Assembly: GCA_963971305.1 (NCBI GenBank)
Contig: OZ020303.1
Coordinates: forward strand, 43,884,106 to 43,948,105
DNA: 64,000 bases
Source of the DNA: Arcuatula senhousia
Lineage: Eukaryota > Mollusca > Bivalvia > Mytilida > Mytilidae
Direction of reading: 5' to 3'
Of this stretch, positions 11,668 through 24,556 are shown one piece after another (position 1 is the first letter of the stretch; each line of letters begins with the position of its first letter). The notes beneath the pieces are model-generated. The model saw only the letters and a list, made by a program, of their open reading frames with translations. It was not told where the DNA came from and ran no database searches. A program made the translations under genes and the position numbers.

Positions 11668-12040
11668 AAACAAGAAGCTTCCAGGAGCCTGAATGGCTAA
11701 CCTGGTCCTTCAGCCATGAGGGTGTTTTGTTTAAGGGGTCATAGATATATGACCCAATGTAAAATTTTGTAAAGAACTGCATATTTAAGCAAGCAACAGC
11801 TTTTCTCTATCTGCAATAGTTTTCATTCTATAGGGGAAAAAACACTATTTTTTCACCTGTAAAGGGCCATAACCCCCTATAATAAGGGGTTATCTGTCAA
11901 CTTTGAGCCAATGAAGACTTTTGTGGAGCTTAATAAGCTGAAAATTTAAGCAAGCAACAGCTTTTCTCTATCTACTATAGTTTTCATTCTATAGGCAAAA
12001 ACAGTGACATTCCATAATCATGATAATGTAAGCAGTGGAA
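11668..12040 (-). repeat. Fragment of the GCTCACCTGG modular repeat, reverse
   Basis: Starts AACAAGAAGCTTCCAGGAGC, the reverse of the AGCCTCTTGTTT end of this family. It holds two modules with TAAGCAAGCAACAGCTTTTC and TTTTCATTCTATAGG. Full copies are at 35,970-37,013 (plus) and 17,905-19,430 (minus). Confidence 0.7.
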
Positions 12041-12626
12041 GCAACTGCTCCCATCTTGATTTCCCAAACAAAAAATTGTCAAAAGAATAAAAAAATGTTT
12101 CCAGACATGAAATTGAAAATAATGAAAAGTAATCATACTAATTAACTGCTTCCTCAGTTGGCATTTATATCAGTATATATCCATCACATTTTTTTCTGCA
12201 TCATCATTCATTTGTCATTTCATGTTCATTTTATCAACCCTTTCATGTTTATTTCCCTGCTCATAGTTTACTGCTTGGGATTAAAACATTAACTAATCTT
12301 TTTAGCCTAAACCCAAACCATTCATGTTGGTGTGATGCATTCAGCAGCACAAACCATTTAAGGTTGATGACTTTAGCATGTTTAGATTGCCTATTGCCTT
12401 CATTGGTTTTAAACTTTTATACAAATATGTTTTATAATTGCTATGGGTATATACATGTACATGTACATATCACATGATACATATAGTGATGGATAGTTGT
12501 TTCAGATGCGCCTTTGATGTGAACAATAATCATGATAATTGAAAATACAATTCCTTTTGTATGTTTTGAAAAAGATGTAACATTGGTCCTTCAGAAAAGC
12601 AATTAAAAATAGAAATAAAACCTAAG
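12041..12626. other. No recognised feature
   Basis: AT-rich, apparently unique sequence with no credible exon. Confidence 0.45.
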
Positions 12627-12634
12627 GCTAAAGG

Positions 12635-13035
12635 TAGGGGTGTAACGATTCACCGGTGCACCGGTGCATCACGATATCTTATCCCACGATCCGGAAATCG
12701 ATACCGCGTTTGACTTCGCGATTCCGATCCGATTAAAAAAATGTCGTATCCATCTTTTGTAGGAAGATAAAAAAGCGTGCTTCCGGTGTCAACAATGGCT
12801 CAAAATATTGTTTGTCGGACTGAAATAAAATCTTTTGCTTGAAAAGACTTCGGTTTACAGTCTATTTAACACATGAAAATTATACTTCTTAAACATTACC
12901 ATCGATTTACAATGATATGACAAGCAGGTCTTTTGTAAGTTATGAAAGTAAAAGGTATCGTGATACGGATCGGATCGTGAGCCAGGTATCATGATCTGTA
13001 TCGGATCGTGGGGAAGTGGTATCGTTACACCTCTA
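12635..13035. mobile_element. hAT-type MITE with perfect 8-bp target duplication
   Basis: A 401-bp element starting TAGGGGTGTAACGAT and ending ATCGTTACACCTCTA. It is flanked by GCTAAAGG on both sides (12,627-12,634 and 13,036-13,043). The GGTGTAACGAT terminus and 8-bp duplication fit the hAT superfamily. The interior contains repeated CGATCCG/CGGATCG words; no transposase is encoded. Confidence 0.9.
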
Positions 13036-13477
13036 GCTAAAGGTAAAAACTATATTGAAAAAAAGCACTCAAATCCATGTAAAAACACCTAAAACATTTT
13101 GTTCCCTCGGCAATAACAAAGTTTTACATCCCCTATCCCCTTACCTGATAAAACTTTGCTTCCACTTTTCTGTAAGCTACATTTGTAGTTACACCACTGA
13201 AAAAAGTTCTTTCCTAGAAGTCCTATAATGTAAAGGGTTATCGTATAGGAAGTCATTTTCCAACTTTGACCCAATGCCATGAATTGATGATGCATGGAAG
13301 TTGTATCAGATTTTCTGTATCTCTTATACTCTTTAACCTGTAGTCTGACTTTTAACAACTGTGCTCCTTTGTTAACGGATTAAAAAAAAAAAAAAGAACA
13401 ACTTTTGACTTGTGGAGTTGTGCATGACACCTCCTCCTATAACATAAGATGTCTTGTTACTGCGTAAAGATGGCAAC

Positions 13478-13920
13478 CCGGGGGGTTACTCCAGTGTTTT
13501 AAGACGGGGGTGTGCATTTTGTAGATTGAAATTGGTACCAGAATCTATGTCAGAAAATTGTCAAAAACATACCCAAATCTATGTGATTAGCAAAAAATAC
13601 CCATATCTATGTAACGAAATAAAAGTCCATCAAGGTTTTTTTTCATTTATTAGAGCCTTACAAAATTAATTACAAGTCTCTTTCTTATTTAAAATGACAT
13701 CTTAACTTCGTAAAGTATCCCAAAAACACAAAAGACCCAAGTCTATGGCACCTTTTCTGTTTTGACTCTCATGTCTATGATAGACATCAACAAAAATGGG
13801 TACCAAATCTATGTGTACTGCTTAAAAAAAGATACCCAAATCTATGTAAAAAATTGTGAAAAATGGACCCATAAAAATTGCACATCCCGTATATTGTATA
13901 TAGGGAGTAACCCCCCGGGG
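13478..13920. mobile_element. MITE with CCGGGGGGTTACTCC termini and 8-bp duplication
   Basis: A 443-bp element bounded by CCGGGGGGTTACTCC and GGAGTAACCCCCCGGGG, with ATGGCAAC directly repeated at 13,470-13,477 and 13,921-13,928. The inner arms repeat a CCCAAATCTATGT/ACATAGATTTGGG motif. Short open frames inside are incidental. An 8-bp duplication suggests hAT. Confidence 0.85.
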
Positions 13921-13928
13921 ATGGCAAC

Positions 13929-15588
13929 AAGTCCAAAAATAGCATGCCATCCAACCTGCAATGTTGTTGGAGTACAGGACACCCTAACTTAACTGCTTAA
14001 GGCTAAGTGATGCATAAATACAAGTTTGAGACAATTTATGATGTTTTACCTATTAAAACTTTTAAATATGCATAATACTTTTTGTAAATTTCACCAACCT
14101 GTCTAGAATGTTGGCTTATGCAATCACAGTTTCTAAAAAGTCACGAAAACACAAAAGCGCATTCGTCTGCATGAGTTATTAAAGTATGGGGGGTATGAAA
14201 CGTTAATCCGTATTTCGGCCCTAAATCTTTCGCCCCTATTGCAAAAGATGCACATTCATGACCATTCATTACAATATAAAGTGACGGTTTAATTTCTCCT
14301 CCGGAGCACACGAGTTCACTCTGGTTTCGACTGGAATTAACGATAGTTGTTTTGTTGATTTTTTTAATGCGGTTTGTTTATCTATGATTTACTAATTTTG
14401 TCCTGGGATTAATCAAAGAATAACTTGTTATCCTTTATTGTCTTTCAACAATATTTTCGGCTTTTATAACGACACCAAAGGTTGCCCCATTGGTATATCT
14501 TTGATTCCTAATAAAAGTTTATTGGTAAAGTCAATCTGGTCAAAAATGTGGGTATTTAGTGTATATCATGTAAAACTGAGACAATAATTGCGACATGATT
14601 TTCTCAGTATGAAAGACGTTATCAGTCAAAAAAGAAATGTTTCTCAGCAATAAGACCTTGCATATTATGCAGAGTATTTGTTAATGGGGTGTATTTTTGT
14701 ATCTCTCAATTTCTTTTTCTAAATTATGGTAACAGATGCGGAATTTTGTAAGGATTTCTTGATATTTAATATTTGGAGTTTTTAAAAAATGAATAATCTT
14801 CATGTTTGATGCTCGACTTTAACTTGCTGTAAAGAAATAATTGAGAGGTGTTATCAAAATTTAAGATTTTATCCATGAAAACTTCATTGGATTTTTCAGT
14901 AATAATTTTTTTACAAGAGTTTTATATTTCTTTATACACTTTATCAGGACACTCAAAATAATCTTTTTTAGCTGAAACTGATACATAACAGAAGTGGCAA
15001 AGCTATATATATACCAAGTATATATACCCTCATTGCTGACTCAGAGTTTTTTTTAACCAATGCCTCATTAACTATAGAGGATTAATATCCTAAGAAATAA
15101 CTCTCCTAGTTCTGCTTTTGAAGCAATATTACTAGCTGTCTTTCGTACACCTAATGCATACACTCTTACAGAACTTTTTATGTATTTTCAAAGGATCAAA
15201 TAAGAACTTGTCAGCTAAAGACAAGATATTTACATTTTTCCGACTAACTGATAATTTTAGTATAGCTTTGAGGACAGTGAAATATTAATCCATTTAATTC
15301 ACTATTATAAAATAAAATTAGTTTAAATAAAGTGCCAAACAGTTTACAAGACAAGTTTACTGGAATGTGTTTAAAGTTAACATATACTTTTTGATAGAAA
15401 AAAAAGCTTTCCGTCCCTTTTTTGCTAATTCCTGTGAATATTTTTGAATTGTCCTGTATGGTCAATTATATTTCCAAGAAAATTAGATTCACTGACGTCT
15501 TGTAACACTTAATTTTTGTAATAAAAATTATAGCTGTGTTGATTGCCTCCTTGAAAAATCCTAATTTTAGTTTTATTAATATTATTTT
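13929..15588. other. No gene recognised
   Basis: AT-rich intergenic sequence. I found no exon with family resemblance on either strand; a short TATATA palindrome near 15,005-15,030 is the only local structure noted. Confidence 0.45.
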
Positions 15589-17300
15589 ATTAACGCAACA
15601 CAAGACTACATGTCATGGCGATACAATAACAAATCACAAAACATATAAACATATATAAAGAAATAATAACACTTTAGTAAACTAAGACTGATCAGGATCT
15701 TCCATCCTCAGTTCTAATGACTGTTCTATAAAAGATGATATAGTTTTAATTTGGGTTGGTGTTGATGGGTTTAAGATGACATTTATTTTATCAAAATTAT
15801 TCAAACTATCAAAATTTTCATGATGATTATTAAAGTTTAGATAAAAATTACTTCGTATATTTTCATTATATTTACAGGTGAAGAAGAAATGCATTTCATC
15901 GTCAATTTCCTTACAAAGTTTGCATATTCTGAGAGAACGAGGAATATTTTGGTATCTTCCAAGTTCTATCATAAGTGTATGATCACTCATACGAAACTTT
16001 GCAATAAGTTGTCTTATAAATTTATTTGGGCGATGAAGATATTTTTCACACTCAAATTCGTTATTTTTAATAATTTTGTAAAGAAAAAATTTGTTTCCTT
16101 CTTTTAACTCTTTTATCATATTAGTAAACATGTTTTCATAGTAATGCAAAACTTTCTTTTTAATGGTGTCCTTGCATTTTGTCACTTCATTTTTCGTTAT
16201 TAGTACATATTTTTGTTTCATCCACATTAAAGCCAATTATATCTGAAGAATGTTTTACAAAAGTATACCATGTATAAATTCCTTCTTCATCTAGATCTTT
16301 ATTCAATTGAAAATATTCTTTTAATAAAGGATTAATATCTTCATTATCTAATCTTATCAGATAGTTGAGAGCTTGTATAAGAATAAAAGACTCTATTGGA
16401 AGTCTTCCAAGATCAGCTCTTACTGACAAGTTTGGTGAACTTTTTTTTGTCCCTAAAATATTTTTACAAAAGGAAAGATGAAGTTTTTCAATCGGCGTTT
16501 TATTAATAAAACCATAATGAATTTCATTCACATTATGTGAATTACTATTATTTTTATCAGCTCTTGTTTTAGCCCTAACAAATTTTAAAAAATAGTCCAT
16601 AAATGTTATTTCTGCATTATAAGTAAGAATGGGTTTAACTAAGTTATCAAATAAACTGCATGATGCTTTAATAGGTAATTGACTATGGTCTGATGTATAG
16701 TTTTTTTTTATGGAAAACAAAACTTTCTTTGCTTTATTAGTCAAGTCAATAGCAGTATGAGTTAAGTTTCCATTACTACTCGCCATTCAACCAAGATATT
16801 TATATTCATTAACATTTTCTAACTGAGTATCTTTATATTTTATAAAAGATTTTTTCTTCTTGTCAGGATGACACTGAAAAATCATAGTTTTAGTTTTATT
16901 GGCATTTACAGTTAATTGCCATTGATCACAATATGTAGAAAAAAGATTTAGACTATTTTGAAGACCATCCTCACTTTCTGATAAAATCAATAGGTCATTT
17001 GCAAATAAAAGGCTTCCAATCTTGGATTAATAATTTCTAATGGCTTACTATTTTCTGTCTCGAACAGCTTATTCAAATCATTTATAAATATATTAAAAAG
17101 AGTGGGATGATTGAATCCCCTTGTCTTACTCCCTTAGTTGTTTAAAAGTCTCTAGAAAACATGTTTTGATGTTTAAATGAATTAACAGTATTAATAAACT
17201 GATTTTTTAATACATAATACATATTTTTTCCGACACCAAGTTTATTTACTTTATACATAAGACAATATTGACACTTATAACTACCATTTGAAACAATACT
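15589..17300 (-). pseudogene. Degenerate non-LTR retrotransposon (LINE), 3' part
   Basis: Read on the minus strand, reverse-transcriptase remnants appear in order. First comes GVRQGDS (about 17,110), then FINDLNKLF after a frame change. The catalytic box is next, with FAND in place of F/YADD (about 17,000), followed by QWQLTVNANKTKTM and YKYLG (about 16,790), and a C-terminal C-x2-C...H-x4-C zinc-knuckle-like region (CKLCKEIDDEMHFFFTC, about 15,930). An in-frame stop follows YKYLG at 16,787-16,789. At least two frameshifts occur upstream and another near 16,190-16,236. The 3' end has AATAAAATAAT. It is dead and 5'-truncated; I did not assign a clade. Confidence 0.88.
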
Positions 17301-17904
17301 CTATTATCTTTTTTTTTTGGCGGGGAGTGATTGGTGCCCTTTTGTAGAATAAGATCACCTGCAAAACTCAATTTATGTGTTCAAGTTCACGTATTCTTTT
17401 AATTTGCATGGGGGTAGAAAGTGTATTGTTAGTGTAAGGTCGATGTAGTGTTTTAACGTGTATCATTCACTCATTAGGGAATTATTTGATTTTTATGGGA
17501 GTATGGATATTTTGTTCCTGCCTTTTATATATATTTTTTGAAAAATCGGAGACAATTTTTATTTTTGCATGTAAACGTGCTCAATTTTTTTCTTCCAAAT
17601 TTCGTTATTTGTTCAATCAAAAATACCTTACTGCCATTTTTTAAGTAAAAGTTCATTTTCTGATTTTTGGCGACCAGCATCTTTGTTTTAACCCCCACGA
17701 GAACCATCAAAATCAAAAGGTTTCTCCCTTAATTTTGGACCATGACTGAAAATGAACAGGACACTATGCAATTCTAGTCTGAGAATATTTCAAATAAAAT
17801 GTAATAACCCACTTCTATTATATCAAAACTGACAAAACGAAAATGTTTTCATTTTCTGAGATCAAAATTATCAATTATCATTAAAAAAACACAAATAAAA
17901 AAAA
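17301..17904. other. No recognised feature
   Basis: AT-rich sequence between the LINE remnant and the next modular repeat; no exon seen. Confidence 0.4.
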
Positions 17905-19430
17905 ACAAGAGGCTCCCAGGAGCTCGAATCGCTCACCTGACATATGTGCCTGAAGTAAAGGTTATTAGGCAAAATCTCTTGGACATTGTTTAATAAGGTT
18001 GTCATCTGACAATATGGTTTAACTAAATGTAGTAATAATTGTACAGAGTAATTTTCTTTTAATAATTTTCTTTCCTACAACATTCTAAGAGGAATAACCT
18101 CTAAAATGAACAGTATTACAATCTTGATCTTATATAATGATGTGCTTAACAATATTAGCAATTCACATTTCTTAAATATCTCGTATAGATATTAAGATAT
18201 TGAGCTTGAAACATTTTTGTAAGTGCAAAATTCATAAAAAAATAAAATAAAAGGGCAAAAACTTTTTCATGGGTTGTTGGATCATCTTCAAAATTTCAGA
18301 GCTGGTGCTGATCACTTTTGTTCTCAATCAAATTTTAAATACCTGTCACCCTTTTTGAGTCAATAGCAAAAAAATGCTGTTTACCTCCAATGTTCTATTT
18401 TTAGCCACAGCGGCCATGATTTACAACCAATCGAAAATCCCCAAAATCAGTTTTATACACCTAATGCTAATTAACAATAATACCAAGTTTGGTTTTAATT
18501 GGATTTAAAGTGTCAGAGGAGTAAACGTTTTCAATGTAATGTGGAAATGCTGTGAAAAAGCTCAATTTTGACATTCTAAGGGCAATAACTCCTAAAAGGA
18601 AAGGTCCTACGACGTTGACCCTTTACATATTTTATAGATCTAGATGTGCTCAACAATATGCTATTTAAATTTCTCAAATATCTTTTACAGTTTTTAAGAT
18701 ATTGAGCTTAATGTGTGCAAAATTAGCAACAACAACAAAATCACAAAAAGGTCAATAACTCCTACAGGTGTTGTAGGATCTTCTTCAAAATTTCAGACCT
18801 GGTAGATCTTAAGGTGCTGATCACTTTTAGTGTCAGAAGAGTTAAAGTTTTCAATGTAATGAGGAAATGCTGTTAAAATGCTCAATTTTGACGTTTTAAG
18901 GGCAATAACTCTTAAAAGGAAAGTTCCTACAACATTGACCCTTTTACATATTTTATAGATCTTGATGTGCTTAACAATATGCAATTTAAATTTCTCAAAT
19001 ATCTTGTGTAGTTTTCAAGACATTGAACTAAACAGGTGCAAAATTTGCAAAAAATCCACAAAAAGGGCAATAACTCCTACATGGGTTGTTGGATTTTCTT
19101 AACAATTTCAGGGTAGGTAGATCTTGAGATGCTAATTACTTATACTTTGACAGAATATGGATATCTGTAGCCGTTTTTGAGTTATTTGCAAAAAACTGCA
19201 TTTTACCCCTATGTTCCATTTTTAGCCACGGCGGCCATTTTTTACAACGAATCAAAAATCCCCGCATCAGTTCTAAGCACTAAATGCTAATGAGCAACCA
19301 TACCAAGTTTGGTTGCAATTGGACTTATGGTGTCAGAGGAGTTAACGTTTTAAAAAGTTTACGGACGACGGACGACGGACGGATGGACGACGGACGCCAA
19401 GTGATGACAATACGGTCGGTTTTGTGTTGT
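17905..19430 (-). repeat. Long reverse copy of the modular repeat family
   Basis: Begins ACAAGAGGCTCCCAGGAGCT then CGAATCGCTCACCTG, the inverse of the family's 3' end. It ends in a GGACGACGGACGACGGACGG stretch near 19,370-19,400. At least three internal modules share GGGCAATAACTCCTAAAAGG, TTTATAGATCT and CTCAAATATCTT. There is no coding capacity. Confidence 0.75.
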
Positions 19431-20390
19431 CTAAGTGATGTCATGATGAACATGCGAAAATCCAACTTCAGACAATGCATGAGCTCCAAGCATATTGACG
19501 TGAAAGTTTTTCTTGAATTGATACTTCTTAATTGTTTATAAAATATTCCACAGAAAATAATTCCTCTTTTCAATCAACTAATTCATTTTAAATGTATATT
19601 GTGCCTATAAATCAAGGTACACAGTAAATAATCAATAAATATGAACTGAGATGGAACCATTGATCTCCGAAGGTTTGTTTACAGGTAAGTAAAATTTTCT
19701 TTCACAATTATCAAGAATTAAACGTTTACATACTTTTTTCATTTTGAAGGGTTTTACACTAAAAAAAATATAACTCATTTTCTCAGTTTCCATGTTGGGT
19801 AAATGTTCCGACATTAATTTAGTTACATAATTAACCTTTCAAAAGGTATTTGTATCGATATTTTAAAACTACACTTTCTGCTTATAAATAAGTTTAAAAT
19901 TTTAATTTTTTACCTATATCTATTTTATTTGTTGACTCTCATAAGTATGGCACCATGGCGTAAAAATGTGGAAATACTTTAATACACAGCGGTTTACCAT
20001 TAATACATGTATACATATATATATACATTTAACATGCAGTTTTAAGCTTTATATGTTTTCAAGCATCAAAGACTCGTGTGATAGAAGATATTTAAAAGTG
20101 AGATTTAATTGGCCTTCTTCGACTTTGACCCCTTCTTTTATGATTTAGAAGTTTTTTAAACGATATTTTAAAGTATTTTCATTCAAGCAAGCATGAATTC
20201 TTTCTAGCTGTGTTGAATCTTTTTTACAACCAAAACAATATATATATATCCTAGTAAAATAAATTTTGATTGAAGTACAATAAATACTCACAATTTGCCT
20301 GCAATAGCAGTTTCTTACCTTTTTACAACATGTAATACGGAAGCAATATAGCTTATTTTCAAAACATTATGATTAAATTTGCAGTAAAAT
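19431..20390. other. Upstream region of the short Rac-like gene
   Basis: Non-coding. A TTTGCAG acceptor-like site six bases before the ATG (20,378-20,384) suggests that an untranslated leader exon lies somewhere upstream; I could not place it. Confidence 0.4.
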
Positions 20391-23300
20391 ATGGAAAACA
20401 TAAAGCTGGTAGTAGTAGGTGATGGCGCTGTAGGCAAAACCTGTATGCTTATATCTTATACAACAAACGCTTTTCCCGGAGAATATATTCCAACTGTGTT
20501 CGACAACTATAATGCCAATGTCATGATAGATGGTAAACCTATTAATGTAGGACTTTGGGATACGGCGGGTCAGGTATACATATATCATTAGGGACGGACC
20601 ATTTAACTTGAAGGGGGCCTTGTTTTTTGTTTTTGTTTTGGTCAGAAAATTTTTGAAGGCGGCGCGACAGAATTTTTTTTTTCATTATTATCATTATTTT
20701 ATATGGCAGATAATCCTTCTTCAGAATATTTTTTTCATCAAAAATAATGTCTGAATATTTTTTAGGAAAAAACCAAGACCCCCCTTCAAGTTAAATGAAG
20801 GCTTTTTAAGGTATAAAAAAAAAGTCCGTTTGCGTTTTATAAATCAACGAAAAATGGCTTGAAAATTTACGTCTTGCATAATACTTTAACTATTTTAGTA
20901 TGTCATGACTTTTTAATGGCATACGAACTCAGGCAAAAAATTTCAAAATTTTTGCATTATTAATAAAAATGTTTTCCATAGACCTTAATAATAAAAATGG
21001 ACCAAAAATTCATAGAAATCCATGGGAGTACAACCTTGTGACCAGGAACAGCATTTGCTCCGTATACCTTTAAAAATCCTTTGTGGAGCTAATTGGTCAT
21101 CTAATCTCCTATTGTTAGTCCTTTCAATTATGTTCAGGTGGGCCCAACACCTGGCTGTTCCGTCAGATAAACACACCGTTTAAGGTATTATTAAAATTAG
21201 TGAAATATTTAGCATTCGACCATATGGAAAACTTTTTTGTTTTAGAAGATAACATCTTGGTTTTTGTTATCAGAGTTCGTATACGAATAAAAAGTTTATT
21301 TGTGCTTAAAAAATAAATTTTAGTTGAGAGACAAAAAAATATAAAAGAATTTTCGTTGATTTATAGAACTCAAATGGACTATTTTTTTTTTTTTTTTATA
21401 TATTCATCATTATATAAATCTTTAAATTTTTAAATAAGAAAAAAATGCATTTGTTTTCTTGTCTTTGATATACAACAGTATGAAAAGCTTTTCGAAATTC
21501 TTAAAACAAACTTCCAAAAAAAATGTACTTGGTAGTCTACGCATGGCAATGCTTGGCCTATCTGATCAAAGCGTGGACATTTGAAACGGCATTACTGTAA
21601 TTACACATTTCGTGGGAAAGCTCAAGCAGATTTTGTGCAAACTTTGTAGCAGTACTCGCCACCTTACTTTACACCTTCAGAAAAAAGTCCATAACTCACT
21701 ACATTTTTATCCGATAAATTTTGGGTGGATATTCGGATAATTTGGGCATGATTAATCAACTCCTCACAGTTCCAGCTCAAGCTCCGAAAACAGCGGCTGA
21801 TAGTCCGTAAATCTACATATACAGGAAGGAATTTGCATATTAAATATAGACTTTGTTGACAAACTTGAGATATTTTTATTTAATCAGTGATCATTTTATT
21901 TTTTTTTATTTTCTAGGAAGATTACGATAGACTGAGACCATTGTCATATCCAAGCACAGACGTCATCATGATGTGCTTCGCCATTGATAATATGGCATCA
22001 TTAGATAACATAAAATCAAAATGGCTGCCGGAAATTAACCATCACCTTCCAGGCTGTCCAATTCTTTTAGTGGGATGTAAATCAGGTATATATTTAAAGA
22101 AATAATAGTCTGATTATCATCTTAAATGTTCATTAATATGTAACAGCCTGCCTGATATATTTTAGTATTGTAAAATAACTATGTGGCCCTATATGTTATC
22201 ATAACAAGTTGCCGTATCTCCTTTCGAACACGATGAAGCCAAACCAATGATACATTTTGTAGACTGAACAATCACCTTCGCATCGTAAAGGCAAAACATA
22301 GATCTGAAAAAGGCATCACAGATTTTTAAAGAGACAATGAATGTCTACTGGTCATATATATTTTTGCGAATTCGAACAACCTATTAAACAGATGAATTGA
22401 CATTTCTAATGTATTACTCAGGCCAAGCCGATTTTGGGATCACCAGACGCGGATTCCTAATCGAAATCGTTAAATTTGCTCCCTGTAAACCATGCATTAG
22501 ATTTCAGTTCTATATTGTTCTTTTAGCTCGCGAGGGCCATTGCCACCATTTGGCGTCCGTGGTCGTTACCTGTCGCCCGTTATCATTAAAAAAATCTTCA
22601 AGTCTCCTTTGCATGATAATACTGAACAGAATTTCATGAAACTTGGTGTGATTGATCTTCGGGGTATTCTGCACAATTAGGTGATATGTTTTTCATTTTT
22701 GATCTAGATAAAATTTGGTCGCTGTTACTTAAAATAACACATTTGGAACTATCTTTTTAATCGGCATATAACTCAGAAGCTAAAACAGATAGGAAATTCC
22801 AAGGATCTTAGTCTCTTCAGAATCAAAAGCTCTGCAAGACGCATAAGGGTTGAAGTATAAACCCTTACAGGGAATATGGCCCTTTCAATTCAAAAAATAG
22901 CAATTTTTCACGTTTTGCCCTATAGAATGAAAATTATTAAATACAGAAAGCTGTTGCTTTCATTTACCTTCAGCTGATTAATCTCTACGAAAGTCTCCAT
23001 TTGGTTGAAGCTTCAAAAAGACTTTTATAAGGGGCTATGGTCCTTTGAAGGAAACAATATCGATTTTCATGTTTTTTTTAGCCCTTTAGAATGAAAACTA
23101 TTGCAGACGATAAAAAGTTTTGCTAACTTTAGCCTTCAGCTCATTAAGCTATACAAAAGTCTCCATAAGTTCGATGTTGACAGATGATCCCTTAAAAGAT
23201 ATCATTGCCTTTAAGGTGAAAATATATTTTAATTAAGTCGCCCAAAACAAAGTTTGGGAGACTTATTGTTTTTGCACCGTTTCTTATTATAGTTTTTATT

Positions 23301-24490
23301 TTTATTTTTTTCCTTTCTTAATAGTGAACTTGTCCGACGTATTGTGGGAAAACGCTTTGACCAATTGAAATAAAACTTATTGGAGATGGTAGGGGGTCAC
23401 TTTAAGGTGCGCAATTTACTTTTGAAATTTTCAAGATGGCGGCCATTTTCAAAATGGCCGCCGTTCAAGATTTTTGGCCTGGTCTCAGATCTCGGAGATG
23501 GGTGGATGGCTTTTAATGAAAATTGGTACACTGGTAGAGTGATCCATCTTGAGCAACTTGGCGAAAAAAAATTGACGCAAACGCCGCCATTTTAAAATGG
23601 CGGCCGTTTTACCACACCCGCCCCCAAACGTAAACTTTGTCCGATTTCAACGAAATTTGATTTCTAGACTTATTTTGATGCACTGATTTGAATGGAATAC
23701 TATCCATGGCGATTTTGGGCGACTTATGTGTTGGCATCCCAACACAATCAGCACTAGTTTGTTTATGTTTTTGTCCTATTGTAGATAAATAAAGCTGTTT
23801 AAAAACATTCAGCTCACGAAGCTATACAAAAGTATCCATTAGGTGAAAGTTGTCAGATGACCATTTATAGTGACTCTTTCAGGTGACGGAACAGGTGAGC
23901 GATTCAGGCGTCTGGGAGCCTCTTGTTTTATTGGGATTGTAGATCGGTACCCGTGATGAGACTATGATAAATGTACGCGCGATTGACACAGTTTAAAATA
24001 TTTTTTGGGGGAAACTTGGTTGTGATTTTCAGGAAAGCTTTCAAATTCAATTATTCTTTTTTTTCAGATTTAAGATCTTCAGAAACCGGTATTAAAATCC
24101 CTGTCGAAGATATTGAAGCATTTGCAAGAGAATGCAATTTAGTATATTGTGAGGCCAGTGCAATAACCCAAGATGGACTGAAAAACTGTTTTGATAACGC
24201 AGTAAGATACCTTAAGTTAAGTCAGGATAGATTAATTTACATACACTGCTGCTTATGTGTAAAACGTTTTGCGATGTTATCATACTTCCTTCACGATAAA
24301 GTAGCTCTATCATAAAGAAAAATCTGAGTTGGGACGGACCCACATACAATATACCCTTCTGGTTTCGTAGGGTTGTGACAATAAACAGGGTGACAAATGT
24401 GAAGAGATAAAAAGCAATTTTATCACCATTTTCATGTTGGCCGAATAAATGCTGCTAAGGATTCAAATAATAAAGAACTTACTGACTGTC

Positions 24491-24556
<66 letters not shown>

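Noticed and set aside
22397..23595. Open frames at 22,397-22,639 and 23,380-23,595
   Set aside because: Both fall in or beside the modular repeat in a Rac-like gene intron and resemble no protein family.
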